A stretch of DNA of 64,000 nt from Gammaproteobacteria bacterium (GTDB taxonomy: Bacteria > Pseudomonadota > Gammaproteobacteria > Pseudomonadales > Pseudohongiellaceae): positions 1 to 64,000 of the forward strand of contig JAPPOG010000051.1 in assembly GCA_028818225.1 (NCBI GenBank). Direction: 5' to 3'. Below are positions 21,537 to 31,702 of this stretch, piece after piece. A program made the translations under genes and the position numbers. Positions within the stretch are counted from its first letter, which is position 1, and each line of letters opens with the position of its first letter. The notes under the pieces were generated by a model. That model was not told the DNA's origin. It saw nothing but the letters and a program-made list of their open reading frames with translations, and did not search any database.

Positions 21537-21857
21537 CTAACCATGGCTGATGTATTCGGTCACTTTTTTCTCATCAGACGCGGACAGGGTTACGAAGTTT
21601 AAACCAAGATGGTACATATCCTGACTTAAACGACGGCAATCAGAGACATTGCAGGTCGATTTGATCGTCTTTTCTTTTTCCTTGGAATTAGGTACCGAAA
21701 ATTCCAACTCAAAATCGGGAAACAGCCCTGCATCAGATTTAAATTTCGCCATCTGCTCAATTAGCTGATGACGGCATTTACGAATTACGCCCGCAATCTG
21801 AATATTTACTTCGCCATCTATTTCTACACGAGGATATTTTCTGCGCTCATTATTCAT
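21537..21857 (-). CDS. PilZ-domain protein
   Basis: 106 aa; NNERRKYPRVEIDGEVNI ... CNVSDCRRLSQDMYHLGLNFVTLS. Confidence 0.65.
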   Translation of the reverse strand: MNNERRKYPRVEIDGEVNIQIAGVIRKCRHQLIEQMAKFKSDAGLFPDFELEFSVPNSKEKEKTIKSTCNVSDCRRLSQDMYHLGLNFVTLSASDEKKVTEYISHG

Positions 21858-22056
21858 AGCCTAACTCATTAAAACTACTTTCTTAACTAAATCGTAAAAG
21901 TCGAGTATCGCAAAATAATTAATCCAAACCTTGACCTGTTACACACTTTTGGAATGCGAGGTTAGGGTGCCTGATCGGGCATCATGCTTTACAGTAAATT
22001 GCTATCTAGGAGACATGGCACTTGTTCAGGGAATCTCCTTAATATACAGTCTCCCG

Positions 22057-22770
22057 ATGCTGAAAAATCTTACACTCACTCGCCACTCCTGCAATGCTTT
22101 GGTGGCTTACTTGTTTCTACTCTGGGCATCAACTACACAGGCTACAGAAGCTCAAGCAGTGAGAGAATATATCGAATCTACCGCTCGTGCCCGGTATGAC
22201 GAATTGGTAGCTGAATATGGAACCAATAAAGAGCTTCCACCGGGGTTTGAACTCCAGGCACTATTAGCTTTAAGTCATTATCCCGAACTAAAACCAATAC
22301 ACATCAAATTCGTTGTAGATGATGTGGGGATTCCACTTTCCTCCAGACCTTTGTGGACCACTCTGCTGCGCTCGGCAAGAAACAGAACTTATTTAGTAAT
22401 GATCGATAATCACCTTGAAGGCCCGAGGGACGTGCTACTTTTAAAGAATCAGCCCTTTAATGCCCAGGTGGGAATAATCGGGCACGAACTGGCGCATACT
22501 GTTTATTACCTGAATCGATCTTTCTTTGGAATTGCCGCCGATGGCCTGTGTCAGCTCAGCGACTGCCGAATAAATTTTGAGAGAAATACTGACCGCCGCC
22601 TTATCGATTATGGTCTCGGATGGCAACGCTACGACCATGCTCTTTTCGTACGCAGTCGATTCGCTTCGTCACCAGAAGCAGCTATCAACACGCAAGGTGG
22701 TGGAGGCGCTTATATGAGCCCTGCTGAGTTGTTACAGATAATAGAAAGTAATGAAAGTTACGCTGACTGA
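22057..22770 (+). CDS. Exported zincin-like putative metallopeptidase
   Basis: ORF track gives 21931-22770; ATG at 22057 gives a signal-peptide-like N-terminus (MLKNLTLTRHSCNALVAYLFLLWASTTQA). HELAH motif in AQVGIIGHELAHTVYYLNRS; downstream FERNTDRRLIDYGLGWQ. Confidence 0.7.
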   Translation: MLKNLTLTRHSCNALVAYLFLLWASTTQATEAQAVREYIESTARARYDELVAEYGTNKELPPGFELQALLALSHYPELKPIHIKFVVDDVGIPLSSRPLWTTLLRSARNRTYLVMIDNHLEGPRDVLLLKNQPFNAQVGIIGHELAHTVYYLNRSFFGIAADGLCQLSDCRINFERNTDRRLIDYGLGWQRYDHALFVRSRFASSPEAAINTQGGGGAYMSPAELLQIIESNESYAD

Positions 22771-22800
22771 CATGCTATCAGCATAAATTGAACCATTGAT

Positions 22801-23143
22801 CTAGAGAGATTGCTGGCCAGGTTCTTCCCAGTGGCGCGACGCGTTTAGGAAGGCGAGCTGCTGAAATACTTCACCCTCTCCTGTGCGCGCCGGCGCCACA
22901 CGGGAAGCCGCATTATCAAAGCCACCATTGCAAATGTATGCCATAGATCCATCAAGAGCCATTGCTACTGTTTTTGCACCATAGCCTGGATAACTCACTG
23001 CAATCAGCAAATATTCACGCCGGTATCGAATACGCTTTCAGTCGTCATGCGTGGCGTCGGAATCGATGTCTCCAGCATCGTTATTGGAACTGGCTTCTTT
23101 ATCAATAAATTGCAAGGAGTATTGAACGAATGGCATAAGCAGA
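22801..23143 (-). pseudogene. Possible decayed gene of unknown family
   Basis: Continuous minus frame ...MPFVQYSLQFIDKEASSNNDAGDIDSDATHDD*KRIRYRREYLLIAVSYPGYGAKTVAMALDGSMAYICNGG...; interrupted by TGA (complement 23038-23040). Confidence 0.3.
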
Positions 23144-23425
23144 GTTTATACACACAGAGTTACGAATGTGACAAAAATGCTTTTCTTTATTACCTGGTCG
23201 CAAAATACCCCCTTCCTTTCGATTTAAAAATTAACTTAGGTCGGTAGATTATTATCGATGCAGTAAAGCTTGAGTGTGAGTATCTGGCTCACACAATGGA
23301 GAGCATTTGCAGTAAAGTGGTTAACTTGGTCACAGGAAACTTATAAACCGAAAAGAATTAGTAAATTCCAACCTCTCTTCGAATTTTTGTGACACTGGGC
23401 AAAGATATTTTGGGAGGCCAAGTGA

Positions 23426-24922
23426 TTAGTGGCGCGCACTATCAGGCAGGAATTCCCATTTATATTCTGTTACATCTGGTACTATTTTAATACCAGAAGA
23501 AAACTTAAAAGGAACGGATATGCCGCTGGGAAAATGCATTTCCACATAATAGGCAGTATATCCATCGTCCGGCGGATCCAGCTTTACCTGATAGACTCCT
23601 GGCTCGATCTCATCCAGGGGCGTACTTTCATATGCCCTACCAATCATAGCCTGTGTAAAATTTCTGCTTTCGGGATTATGTGCCTGCCATAGCAACACTT
23701 GTTGTGGCTTATCGAGCGAATTAACCGTTATTGTCCCGTCTTCTGCCAGATTCCACGAATACCTTGGCATTTTTACATTGTGCACAATTGCGTGATACCA
23801 GGCATCAATACTGTCGTATATATCGGTTCCTCCCATACCATGATTCGAATTTGGCACATAGCGTACATGCTTCTCTCCTACCAAATCATCCCAATAAAAT
23901 TGCGATGAGTCCGGAAGAAAAAATTCATCTCCAGTGGAGTTAAGCAAGAACTTAGGAAGTTCGAGCCGGTCTCGATACTCGTAAGGTTCGACTATATCCA
24001 TTAATGCATCCCATTCGGGAGTGCCAATCCAATTCACATTGCGACTGGTGACATAGTCGATAACAGCCAACGAATAAGCGCCATAAACAGAAAAATGATG
24101 CTTGAATGATTCGCTAACATTCAACATATCGATAACGATTGGCATGATTGCCACCACCCGCTCATCCACAATTGCTGTGGTCCAGGTTGTCCAACCTCTT
24201 TTCGAGCCGCCGGCAACGACAAATTGAGACACGTCAATTGCTCCTGCCGCATCGCTGGCCATTAGATCAGTAATTGTATCCATGGCGCGAACTGCAGCTT
24301 TTGTCATTGGCAACCTTAAAGGCCATTTCTCATCACCACTGCGTAAATATTTGTCCCAGGTGTAGGCGATTATGGCGTCTTCGGTACGTTGCCTATCCTC
24401 GTCATCAACAAAAACTAATGGTTGGTTAGGCACCATATACAAGGTGCTAACAACGGTGCCGCTCTCAATCGCTCTTTTAATGTCTGTCTCTGGAGCCGAT
24501 GCAGGCGCATCATTGGATTTGCTGCCGCCGGTAATTGTAAGAAATCCGATATCACTTACAACCTCATCCGGAACAACCACTACCATGAAGTGTTCCCAGA
24601 TTGGCAGATTGACTTCGGCTTCAGTCAGCCATTGCTGTGAAGTCATTTCAAGAATATATGTTCTGTGACCATCACCTTCGATGGTATTTATTACTTCATA
24701 GCGATAGTTCGGATCAGGAGTATTAACATAACGATCCAATGCTGTGAGTCGTAGACCATTACCGGAGTCAGCACTAAAGGACGACGAGGCGATTAAAAGC
24801 AGTAAAAATCCAAACAATTTAAAAATTTTCATAGTCTTCCTGAGATCCTTTATTCTCATACTGTTGATGCTTCTGACTGGTTGTGCATTTTCTTGATTAA
24901 CTCTGAAATTAGTCCAGGGCAA
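23426..24922 (-). CDS. PhoPQ-activated pathogenicity-related (PqaA-type) family protein
   Basis: 498 aa; LTALDRYVNTPDPNYRYEVI, FVVAGGSKRGWTTWTTAIVDERVVAIMPIVIDMLN, PKFLLNSTGDEFFLPDSSQFYWDDL. Probable start at internal MKIFKLFGFLLLLIASSSFSA. Confidence 0.9.
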   Translation of the reverse strand: MPWTNFRVNQENAQPVRSINSMRIKDLRKTMKIFKLFGFLLLLIASSSFSADSGNGLRLTALDRYVNTPDPNYRYEVINTIEGDGHRTYILEMTSQQWLTEAEVNLPIWEHFMVVVVPDEVVSDIGFLTITGGSKSNDAPASAPETDIKRAIESGTVVSTLYMVPNQPLVFVDDEDRQRTEDAIIAYTWDKYLRSGDEKWPLRLPMTKAAVRAMDTITDLMASDAAGAIDVSQFVVAGGSKRGWTTWTTAIVDERVVAIMPIVIDMLNVSESFKHHFSVYGAYSLAVIDYVTSRNVNWIGTPEWDALMDIVEPYEYRDRLELPKFLLNSTGDEFFLPDSSQFYWDDLVGEKHVRYVPNSNHGMGGTDIYDSIDAWYHAIVHNVKMPRYSWNLAEDGTITVNSLDKPQQVLLWQAHNPESRNFTQAMIGRAYESTPLDEIEPGVYQVKLDPPDDGYTAYYVEMHFPSGISVPFKFSSGIKIVPDVTEYKWEFLPDSARH

Positions 24923-26822
24923 ATACTTTCAATGCCGGACCATTGCGTGACAGGTTGCGAATTACGTTATCTTCACCTCCTAAAAATCCATTTACAGTTC
25001 CGATCCAGACGTTGGCATTAATCGTTGGTGTTCCTATAGCAACGGCGACATATTGAATGTCGTCGACCTGGTAGGTGATTGGAAAGGAAGCAGGTATATC
25101 TCCCAGGTCTGTTTCCCAGAGCACTTCACCGGTAGTTTCATTCAATGCCTTGAAGGATTCATCCAATGCGCCAAAAAAAACCAGACCACCGGCTGTCGAT
25201 AAGGCTGCACTGGTCGGCGGCACTATTTCACGGTGATTCCAGATTAATTCCCGGGTTTCTACGTTTATAGCCTGCCAGCGTCCAAACTGGCCATCACTTC
25301 CTGCCAGCGGGCTGGGCATAGGCCGCATTGCTGCACCGCTGGAGAGAATTCCACCCTGGCCTGTAGGGCCGGCATTCATACAAATTTCAGCTATGGGCAA
25401 AAACAAAATATTGGTCTCTGGATTGAAACTTGCCGTTTGCCAATTGCGGCCACCATTGGCAAATGGGCAAAGTAAATGCGTATCCTCGGCATTGGGAGTT
25501 GCCGCAGGGCTAATTGTTTTAGCACCGGTTTCTGGATCTATGGCGGTAATAATGTTTTGCAATCCGAGATCAATGGAAAAGAGATATTCGCCACTCGCTG
25601 CATCCAGAGCATCATATAGCGCCATCTTGCCAGCGGTTAAAACTACCTTGCGCTGCACGCCATCTACTTCAAGTTCAATGAGTTGCCGCTCGTAAACCCA
25701 ATCCAGATCCCACTGGTCATTGGCCACATGCTGGAAATACCAGACTAACTCGCCAGTTGCTGGTCGCAGAGCTACCGTTGCATTAGTGTAAAGTGCGTCA
25801 TTGTTAACTCCAGCAATGTTCACCGGTCGCAGCAAAGGTTCAGTATTATAAGTTGGCGCCAGGCCAAAATAGGCCAGGTCCAAATCGGCGTCGTAGGATC
25901 CTGGCACCCAGACCGATCCGCCACTCCGCTCTTCCAGCGGAATGTCATTCCAGGTATTACCCCCTGGTTCACCAGGCCGAGCAACCGTATTAAATCGCCA
26001 GATTTCTTCTCCGCTATCCAGATCAATCCCTACAATAAAGCCCCCACCAGGAACCATGGTTGCGGTTACGCCCTGAATAAGCGTATCACCAGCTACCAGC
26101 GGTGCTCCCCGCAAGGCAAACGGCAACGGCCCGGCTTGGGGAGCCGAAATTTGAGAATCCCAGATAACAGCACCGGTTTTATTGTTTAGCGCCAAAATAT
26201 TCAGATCGGCTGTTGGCATTAATACCTTGTTGCCGTGCAAGGCAATGCCGATTTTAGAGCTGGCGGCGGAATTTGATTGATGTTGGTAGCGCCACAATGC
26301 AGTTCCATTCCTGGCATCCATAGCCAGTAGCGTATCCCTGGTGCTTAACAGATACAGAACACCATCATGGACCAGAGGCGTTGGTGTATTAGGACCTGGC
26401 TCTAATTCGATTTCCCAGGCCAGGTTTAAGTCTGCAACATTGTCCCTATTGATCTGCCGAAGCGGACTGTGACCATAGCTCGCGTAATTTCTTCGCCAGA
26501 TTAACCAGTCCTGCGGCGGAGGATTGCGCAACATTTCGCCCGTGACGTCGCTGACTCCATTCAGTAATTCATCTGCTGATTGGCCGCTTCCAACCAGTGG
26601 TAAACTGATAGCCAATGCTGTCAGGAATACCAGGATCCTATGTCTTAGTCGCGCCTCAATTAAATGCATGTCCAGTTTCTCCCCCTGCTGTTTAGTATGG
26701 CTCTTTTCAGGTCGCTTCAGATTCACAGCCAATAACATCGAAACCGTGCGATTTGCGTAGAATACAGCACCTTTATTCTCAGTAATCATTGTGTTTCTGA
26801 ATAATTGATTTGTATCTGGCAT
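24909..26822 (-). CDS. PQQ-dependent dehydrogenase-like beta-propeller protein
   Basis: 637 aa; DWLIWRRNYASYGHSPLRQINRDNVADLNLAWEI, GELVWYFQHVANDQWDLDWVYERQLIELEVDG. True start probably internal, near MHLIEARLRHRILVFLTALAISLPLVGSGQS. Confidence 0.88.
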   Translation of the reverse strand: MPDTNQLFRNTMITENKGAVFYANRTVSMLLAVNLKRPEKSHTKQQGEKLDMHLIEARLRHRILVFLTALAISLPLVGSGQSADELLNGVSDVTGEMLRNPPPQDWLIWRRNYASYGHSPLRQINRDNVADLNLAWEIELEPGPNTPTPLVHDGVLYLLSTRDTLLAMDARNGTALWRYQHQSNSAASSKIGIALHGNKVLMPTADLNILALNNKTGAVIWDSQISAPQAGPLPFALRGAPLVAGDTLIQGVTATMVPGGGFIVGIDLDSGEEIWRFNTVARPGEPGGNTWNDIPLEERSGGSVWVPGSYDADLDLAYFGLAPTYNTEPLLRPVNIAGVNNDALYTNATVALRPATGELVWYFQHVANDQWDLDWVYERQLIELEVDGVQRKVVLTAGKMALYDALDAASGEYLFSIDLGLQNIITAIDPETGAKTISPAATPNAEDTHLLCPFANGGRNWQTASFNPETNILFLPIAEICMNAGPTGQGGILSSGAAMRPMPSPLAGSDGQFGRWQAINVETRELIWNHREIVPPTSAALSTAGGLVFFGALDESFKALNETTGEVLWETDLGDIPASFPITYQVDDIQYVAVAIGTPTINANVWIGTVNGFLGGEDNVIRNLSRNGPALKVFALD

Positions 26823-27095
26823 CTATCCGAATCACTGAGCTACTCTAATCTTTAGCTACCACTGTCAAGGCAATAGATACATTAATTATCGATTTATAAT
26901 TGGGTGGAAATAAAATCAAGGATTATAAATACAAAAATGGAATAAAGTATTACTCAATCCAATAGAAATTTCCTGTTGATCAACTGCAGTTCTCAGTACA
27001 TCCACTGGTATTAGCTTCGGGCCTACTGTGTATTTCAGAAATTTAAGCATTACCAAATCAATTTCGAAATATACAGCGCCGACGTCAGTAATCAA

Positions 27096-27475
27096 ATGGC
27101 GAAGAAATCTTTGGTCTGCAGCGTAGACAATAATCTGGAACAGACAACAGTTACCACGAAACTGCTGGCAGATGAAGGATTCGCTACAGAGACCTGCTAA
27201 ACCAGCGAACCATTCCTGCTATGGAATATTATTTTAAGGAAATCCTGCGTTCTTCTGGATAAGCGTTGGCCTGCGGCATGTCAGGCCTGCTGAGCAAGCT
27301 TAGCGATCCCGCCGGGATGCGCTTATCCATCGTATTTAGGTGCAGCGAAATTGAATTTCGGCATGTGGTAAAGGCCATGAAATCTGCTGCGCATGCAGGA
27401 CAAACTCAGGATCTGGCCGGCGTAAAGTATCCAATGACATTAACAATTGATAATGATCGATCCTTGCAAGTTTGA
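27096..27475 (+). pseudogene. Decayed FixJ/NarL-type response regulator receiver domain
   Basis: MAKKSLVCSVDNNLEQTTVTTKLLADEGFATETC*TSEPFLLWNIILRKSCVLLDKRWP then, after a frame change, ACGMSGLLSKLSDPAGMRLSIVFRCSEIEFRHVVKAMKSAAHAG; matches the FixJ-type order VxxVDDD..GFxxxTYxSxxxFL..GCLLLDVRMPGMSGLELQ..LPVIFLTGHGDVPMAVRAMKAGAxDF. Confidence 0.65.
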
Positions 27476-27616
27476 TCCGAGCCAAGCGAGAAGACCAACA
27501 ATACTGCTATGAGCTTATTGGAAAAAGTAATTGCAGGGGTTCTCTCGTTTAGCTGCAGGAATTTAACTCGAGGCTAAAACAGCAATTTATTGGAAAACGC
27601 AATGCCAGCCATTGAT

Positions 27617-28360
27617 TTAGCCAGGTTTTTTCCGGTAGCGATCCACGAACCGTTGCAGAATAGATTGTGCCTCTGGCGTGTGTTCATCTGCTACAGCTTT
27701 AATCAAATCCTGCGCTGATTCTGGCGGAAAATAGCCATAATCCTTGTACACATGTATACGCACGATAAATCCTTCAGCATCTCCTTCTGGATGAAACTGT
27801 GTTGCGTAAATATTGTTCTTGAGGCGAAACATCTGCACCGGGCATGAATCGTTAGAGGCCAGCAACTCGCAACCTGGCGGTGTTTCATCGCAGGCTTCCT
27901 TATGCCCCAACAACACACGAATTGTCTCTGGAAATCCGGATAATAATGGATCAGATTTCCCAGCCTCGGTTAACTTAATGTTTGTCGCCCCAACCGGTTC
28001 GCCATACCTTGTCGAAATAGAAGAACCACAATAGCTACCAAGCAAACCATTTCCAGAGCAACAACCAAGAAATGGAAAATCAATCTGCACCAACTCATCA
28101 AACAATCGATTAAAATCTGCTTCTACTTTCTGTTGGATCGCTGATTTCTCTTGCGCAGGCGTGCTTACATTAAAAGGACTGCCACCGACGATTATTCCGG
28201 AGTAATCTTCCAGCTTAATTGGCGGCAATCCATTTTTTTCCGCCCTAACTCTGACTACCTCATCGTCTCCAAGACCACCATAATACTTAATCGACGCAAA
28301 TTCGTTGTCTGCCGTTTCATCCTCAGGACGTAACTGAATTATAAGAAATGGTTTTGTCAC
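27617..28360 (-). CDS. Class I glutamine amidotransferase (GMP synthase-like)
   Basis: 247 aa; IIVGGSPFNVS, DFPFLGCCSGNGLLGSYCG, YATQFHPEGD. Confidence 0.88.
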   Translation of the reverse strand: MTKPFLIIQLRPEDETADNEFASIKYYGGLGDDEVVRVRAEKNGLPPIKLEDYSGIIVGGSPFNVSTPAQEKSAIQQKVEADFNRLFDELVQIDFPFLGCCSGNGLLGSYCGSSISTRYGEPVGATNIKLTEAGKSDPLLSGFPETIRVLLGHKEACDETPPGCELLASNDSCPVQMFRLKNNIYATQFHPEGDAEGFIVRIHVYKDYGYFPPESAQDLIKAVADEHTPEAQSILQRFVDRYRKKPG

Positions 28361-28445
28361 AACGATACAATTTTCCTGATAGCTCTGGATATAACTGGTT
28401 TGCTGTTTACAAATCTCAAAACTAAAAAAATAGTTGGCAATAAAA

Positions 28446-28475
28446 AAGGGCCCAGTTTATCGGACCCTTCTTTAA
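28446..28475 (-). terminator. Rho-independent terminator of the 28489-30636 gene
   Basis: Minus-strand reading aagggtcc-gataaact-gggccctt followed by a U-tract (stem includes one G-U pair). Confidence 0.75.
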
Positions 28476-28488
28476 TAAAACCAGCAGC

Positions 28489-30636
28489 TTAATCCGGTAA
28501 ACGATACGCAACTATCGCTCCTGGATAATCTACCCGCGAACTGCCAATCTGCACAACTATATATTGCTTGTCGCGATGCATATAAGTCATCATGCCATAT
28601 TGCGCTGGTGCGGGCAGTGGGACTGAGCCCACAACTTCTCCCGTTAACTTATCTCTGGCATTTAGGGTAAGAGGTGCATCTGGCTCTATTTGCGCCATTC
28701 CTTCACTCAACGCTCGAGCTTGTACTAACAAATCACCTGCCACCATCTGTATTGACCAACCCGCGCCGCCAGTATTTGGCACGTCAATGTTTTGTAGGAG
28801 CGGATGATTTTCATATTCAGCTGGTGTTTGGCCTACCGGCAAAGACCAGACCTTGTCCCCTGAATTCATCTGGTAGGCGGTAAGCTGATTATTCATGCGC
28901 TTATAAATAGGCAATCCATCGATGGTGGGCAATCCTCCGCCACCTCCAGGCAACCAATCGACAACCGTGGTTCCTGTAGTAGGCGTGCTGTTTGGCGTAG
29001 CGCCACCTTCACCTGGTTCTGGGTAGTTTGGATTATCCCGATCGACGCCATTTGTGGGACGCATAAATCCCGGCGCAAAACAATTACGGCGATGGGAATT
29101 AAACATCAGACCCATTGTCGGATCTGCAGTCGGTGGATGAGAAATTATATTCCCCCCTCCCAGGCAGCCGACATTATTTATAAATTCGCCCTCATAGGTA
29201 TTTGGAAGTGCGGGGACATACAGACCACCCACCCGATAGCCATTTAAAATAGTTGCAGCCTGCTCGCGCAACTCCGGCGTGAAGTCAATTAAGAAATCTT
29301 CGGTAATACCATCGGTAATAATTGGATCCACCGGTTCTGGCCAGGTCGGATAAGGCTGGGTAGCAGAAGTATAGTTTCCAGGCACTTCAGTCTGAATCAC
29401 GGCACGATCTTCAATTGGCCATATTGGCTCACCAGTTTCGCGGTTAAAAGCAAACACCAGGCCTTGTTTGGTATTTTGGACAGCGGCAGGGATCTGCTGA
29501 CCATCCACTGTTAAGTCCATGAGAATGGGCGGCGTTGGCAAATCATAGTTCCATTGGTCACTGCGATGGATTTGAAAATGCCAGCGTCTTTCGCCAGTTT
29601 GCACGTCCAGTGCCAGCAAGCTGCCACCGAAGAGATTATCTCCAGGCCGATGCCCTGCATAGGATTGCACAGTGGACGCGTTGGTAACCAGATAGACCAG
29701 GCCTAATTCCGGGTCAGCCGAGGCTGGAGCCCAGGTCGACATGTCTCCGGAAAATCGCCAGGCATCGTTGTGCCAGGTTTCATGACCAACTTCACCGGGT
29801 CTTGGAATCACATGGAATTTCCACAGTCTTTCACCGGTTTCCATATCGAAACCCATGATGTCGCCGGGAACATTCTCGATTCGGGTCTGGCCGTAACTGG
29901 GCTGATGCCCGACTAAAACAATCAGCACTCCATTAACAACAATAGGTGGTGCCGAAGCAGTTACCATTCCCAGTTCACGGGGAATTCCATAATCTGCATC
30001 GTACTCGCCCCCGCCAACAACATAATCTTGCCAGGGTCCCCAGTCATCAACTAGATAAGGAACTAAATCGATTACACCGGTTTCAGGATAACCACCTACC
30101 GGAAACGCGTCACCCCAGTTCTCCAAAGGCCTGCCGGTTTTGGCATCTAAAGCCCAGAGGAAAAATCCTGGCGTGGTGATGTATATGACACCCCGCCCAT
30201 CGATTTCCCCGTAGGTCACGCCTTTACCGTAGGCCTGCCGCGGCGACCTTTGATGACGAATGGTTTCCGGTTCTCTGAAGGTCCACAGAGTCTCACCGGT
30301 TGCCGGGTCAATAGCGACTACCTGGCGTCTGGGTGTTGCGACGGTGTACAGAATTCCATCGACATATATTGGTGTTGAACGAGAAAAATAATCGGGATTG
30401 GGGCCAAAATTATCCGTCCGCCAAATCCACGCTTGCTCGAGCTCACCAAAGTTATCCCGATTTATCTGATCGAGTGGCGAGTACTTGGCGTGACCAATTG
30501 TTCCGCCTATGTATCGCCATTCTCCATTTTCCGTTCCCTGCGTGACTTGCGCCTGCAATGAACTGCAAAGAACGAGAGCAATACCACCTATTCCTGCCCT
30601 AATAACCGATAGACAATGTTTTAAATTCATTTGCAT
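28489..30636 (-). CDS. Membrane glucose dehydrogenase-like PQQ-dependent dehydrogenase
   Basis: 715 aa, signal peptide; [90 protein letters not shown]. Confidence 0.92.
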   Translation of the reverse strand: MQMNLKHCLSVIRAGIGGIALVLCSSLQAQVTQGTENGEWRYIGGTIGHAKYSPLDQINRDNFGELEQAWIWRTDNFGPNPDYFSRSTPIYVDGILYTVATPRRQVVAIDPATGETLWTFREPETIRHQRSPRQAYGKGVTYGEIDGRGVIYITTPGFFLWALDAKTGRPLENWGDAFPVGGYPETGVIDLVPYLVDDWGPWQDYVVGGGEYDADYGIPRELGMVTASAPPIVVNGVLIVLVGHQPSYGQTRIENVPGDIMGFDMETGERLWKFHVIPRPGEVGHETWHNDAWRFSGDMSTWAPASADPELGLVYLVTNASTVQSYAGHRPGDNLFGGSLLALDVQTGERRWHFQIHRSDQWNYDLPTPPILMDLTVDGQQIPAAVQNTKQGLVFAFNRETGEPIWPIEDRAVIQTEVPGNYTSATQPYPTWPEPVDPIITDGITEDFLIDFTPELREQAATILNGYRVGGLYVPALPNTYEGEFINNVGCLGGGNIISHPPTADPTMGLMFNSHRRNCFAPGFMRPTNGVDRDNPNYPEPGEGGATPNSTPTTGTTVVDWLPGGGGGLPTIDGLPIYKRMNNQLTAYQMNSGDKVWSLPVGQTPAEYENHPLLQNIDVPNTGGAGWSIQMVAGDLLVQARALSEGMAQIEPDAPLTLNARDKLTGEVVGSVPLPAPAQYGMMTYMHRDKQYIVVQIGSSRVDYPGAIVAYRLPD

Positions 30637-30670
30637 CTTCCTCTTTAGAGGTACTCTTAATTTTACTTAA

Positions 30671-31702
30671 CTATTCCCAGTCGCTCGCTGGCTGATCCGG
30701 GTCTGAAGTCAGGAAGCGAATCAGGTCTGCATGAAATTGATCAGGAATTTCAATCTGTGGCGCGTGACCGATTCCTGGATAAAGCAATATCGCTGAATTC
30801 TGTAATTGATCTGCTACGTTATGGGCGAGAGTTGGGAAATCTGCTACCAGGCCATCTTCTTCTCCACCGATCACCAAGGCCTTGGTATCTACGTGCTGCC
30901 AGTCATAGACAACAGGATCATTGTAGAGCATGCCACCTTGTAGTCTTCTTACCATTGTTAAACGAGGCCATTCACTGCTAAGAGTCTGGCCATACTGGCG
31001 CCGCACAAATTCCAAATGTGCTGGTGGCCAGTCCTGGGGAAAATAGATTTGATGTCCGCGCAATATCCCGCGATACGTTGGTGGTGACAACTCTGCTCCG
31101 AATGGATCATTCCAGGGTCGACTCTGCCGCTGATCGGTCAATCCAATCTGGTTTACCATGACCACATGGGAAGTAATGTCTGGATAGAGCATCGCAAACC
31201 TGCTTACTACCATGCCTCCCATGGAATGACCCACTATGGCGACTTCATCGATTCCCAATTCATCCAGTAGCAACTTCATGTTCGCTGCAACAAAGTTGAA
31301 GTTATAAGGAATAATCGGCTTGGATGATTTGCCATAGCCAACCCGATCAACCGCAATTACTCGAAAGCCTTCAGCTGCCAATGCTCTGAGAGTTGGTGTG
31401 TAGGCCTCAGAGTAAAAATTCATGCCATGCTGCCAGAATACTGTCTGGCCGTTAGCAGGGCCGCTTGGCGGAATATCCATATAGGCCATGTTCATGTCCT
31501 GCTCGAAACGCCGCAACTTGAGAAACTGCACAGGATAGGGGTAGTCAATTTCCTCAAAATTTGCCGAAACTGGACCCCAATCCGCTGGGGGTTCCGTGGG
31601 CGGCACCGCAGGCCAGGACTCTGCTGCTAGCGCATAAGGACCAAGAATTAAAAAAGTAACCGCGCCAAGAGCTGCAAAAGACTGCTTAAGAATAGCTTTC
31701 AT
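30671..31702 (-). CDS. Exported alpha/beta hydrolase
   Basis: 343 aa, signal peptide; FRVIAVDRVGYGKSSKP, VAIVGHSMGGMVVSRFAMLYP, YPGIGHAPQIEIP. Confidence 0.92.
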   Translation of the reverse strand: MKAILKQSFAALGAVTFLILGPYALAAESWPAVPPTEPPADWGPVSANFEEIDYPYPVQFLKLRRFEQDMNMAYMDIPPSGPANGQTVFWQHGMNFYSEAYTPTLRALAAEGFRVIAVDRVGYGKSSKPIIPYNFNFVAANMKLLLDELGIDEVAIVGHSMGGMVVSRFAMLYPDITSHVVMVNQIGLTDQRQSRPWNDPFGAELSPPTYRGILRGHQIYFPQDWPPAHLEFVRRQYGQTLSSEWPRLTMVRRLQGGMLYNDPVVYDWQHVDTKALVIGGEEDGLVADFPTLAHNVADQLQNSAILLYPGIGHAPQIEIPDQFHADLIRFLTSDPDQPASDWE

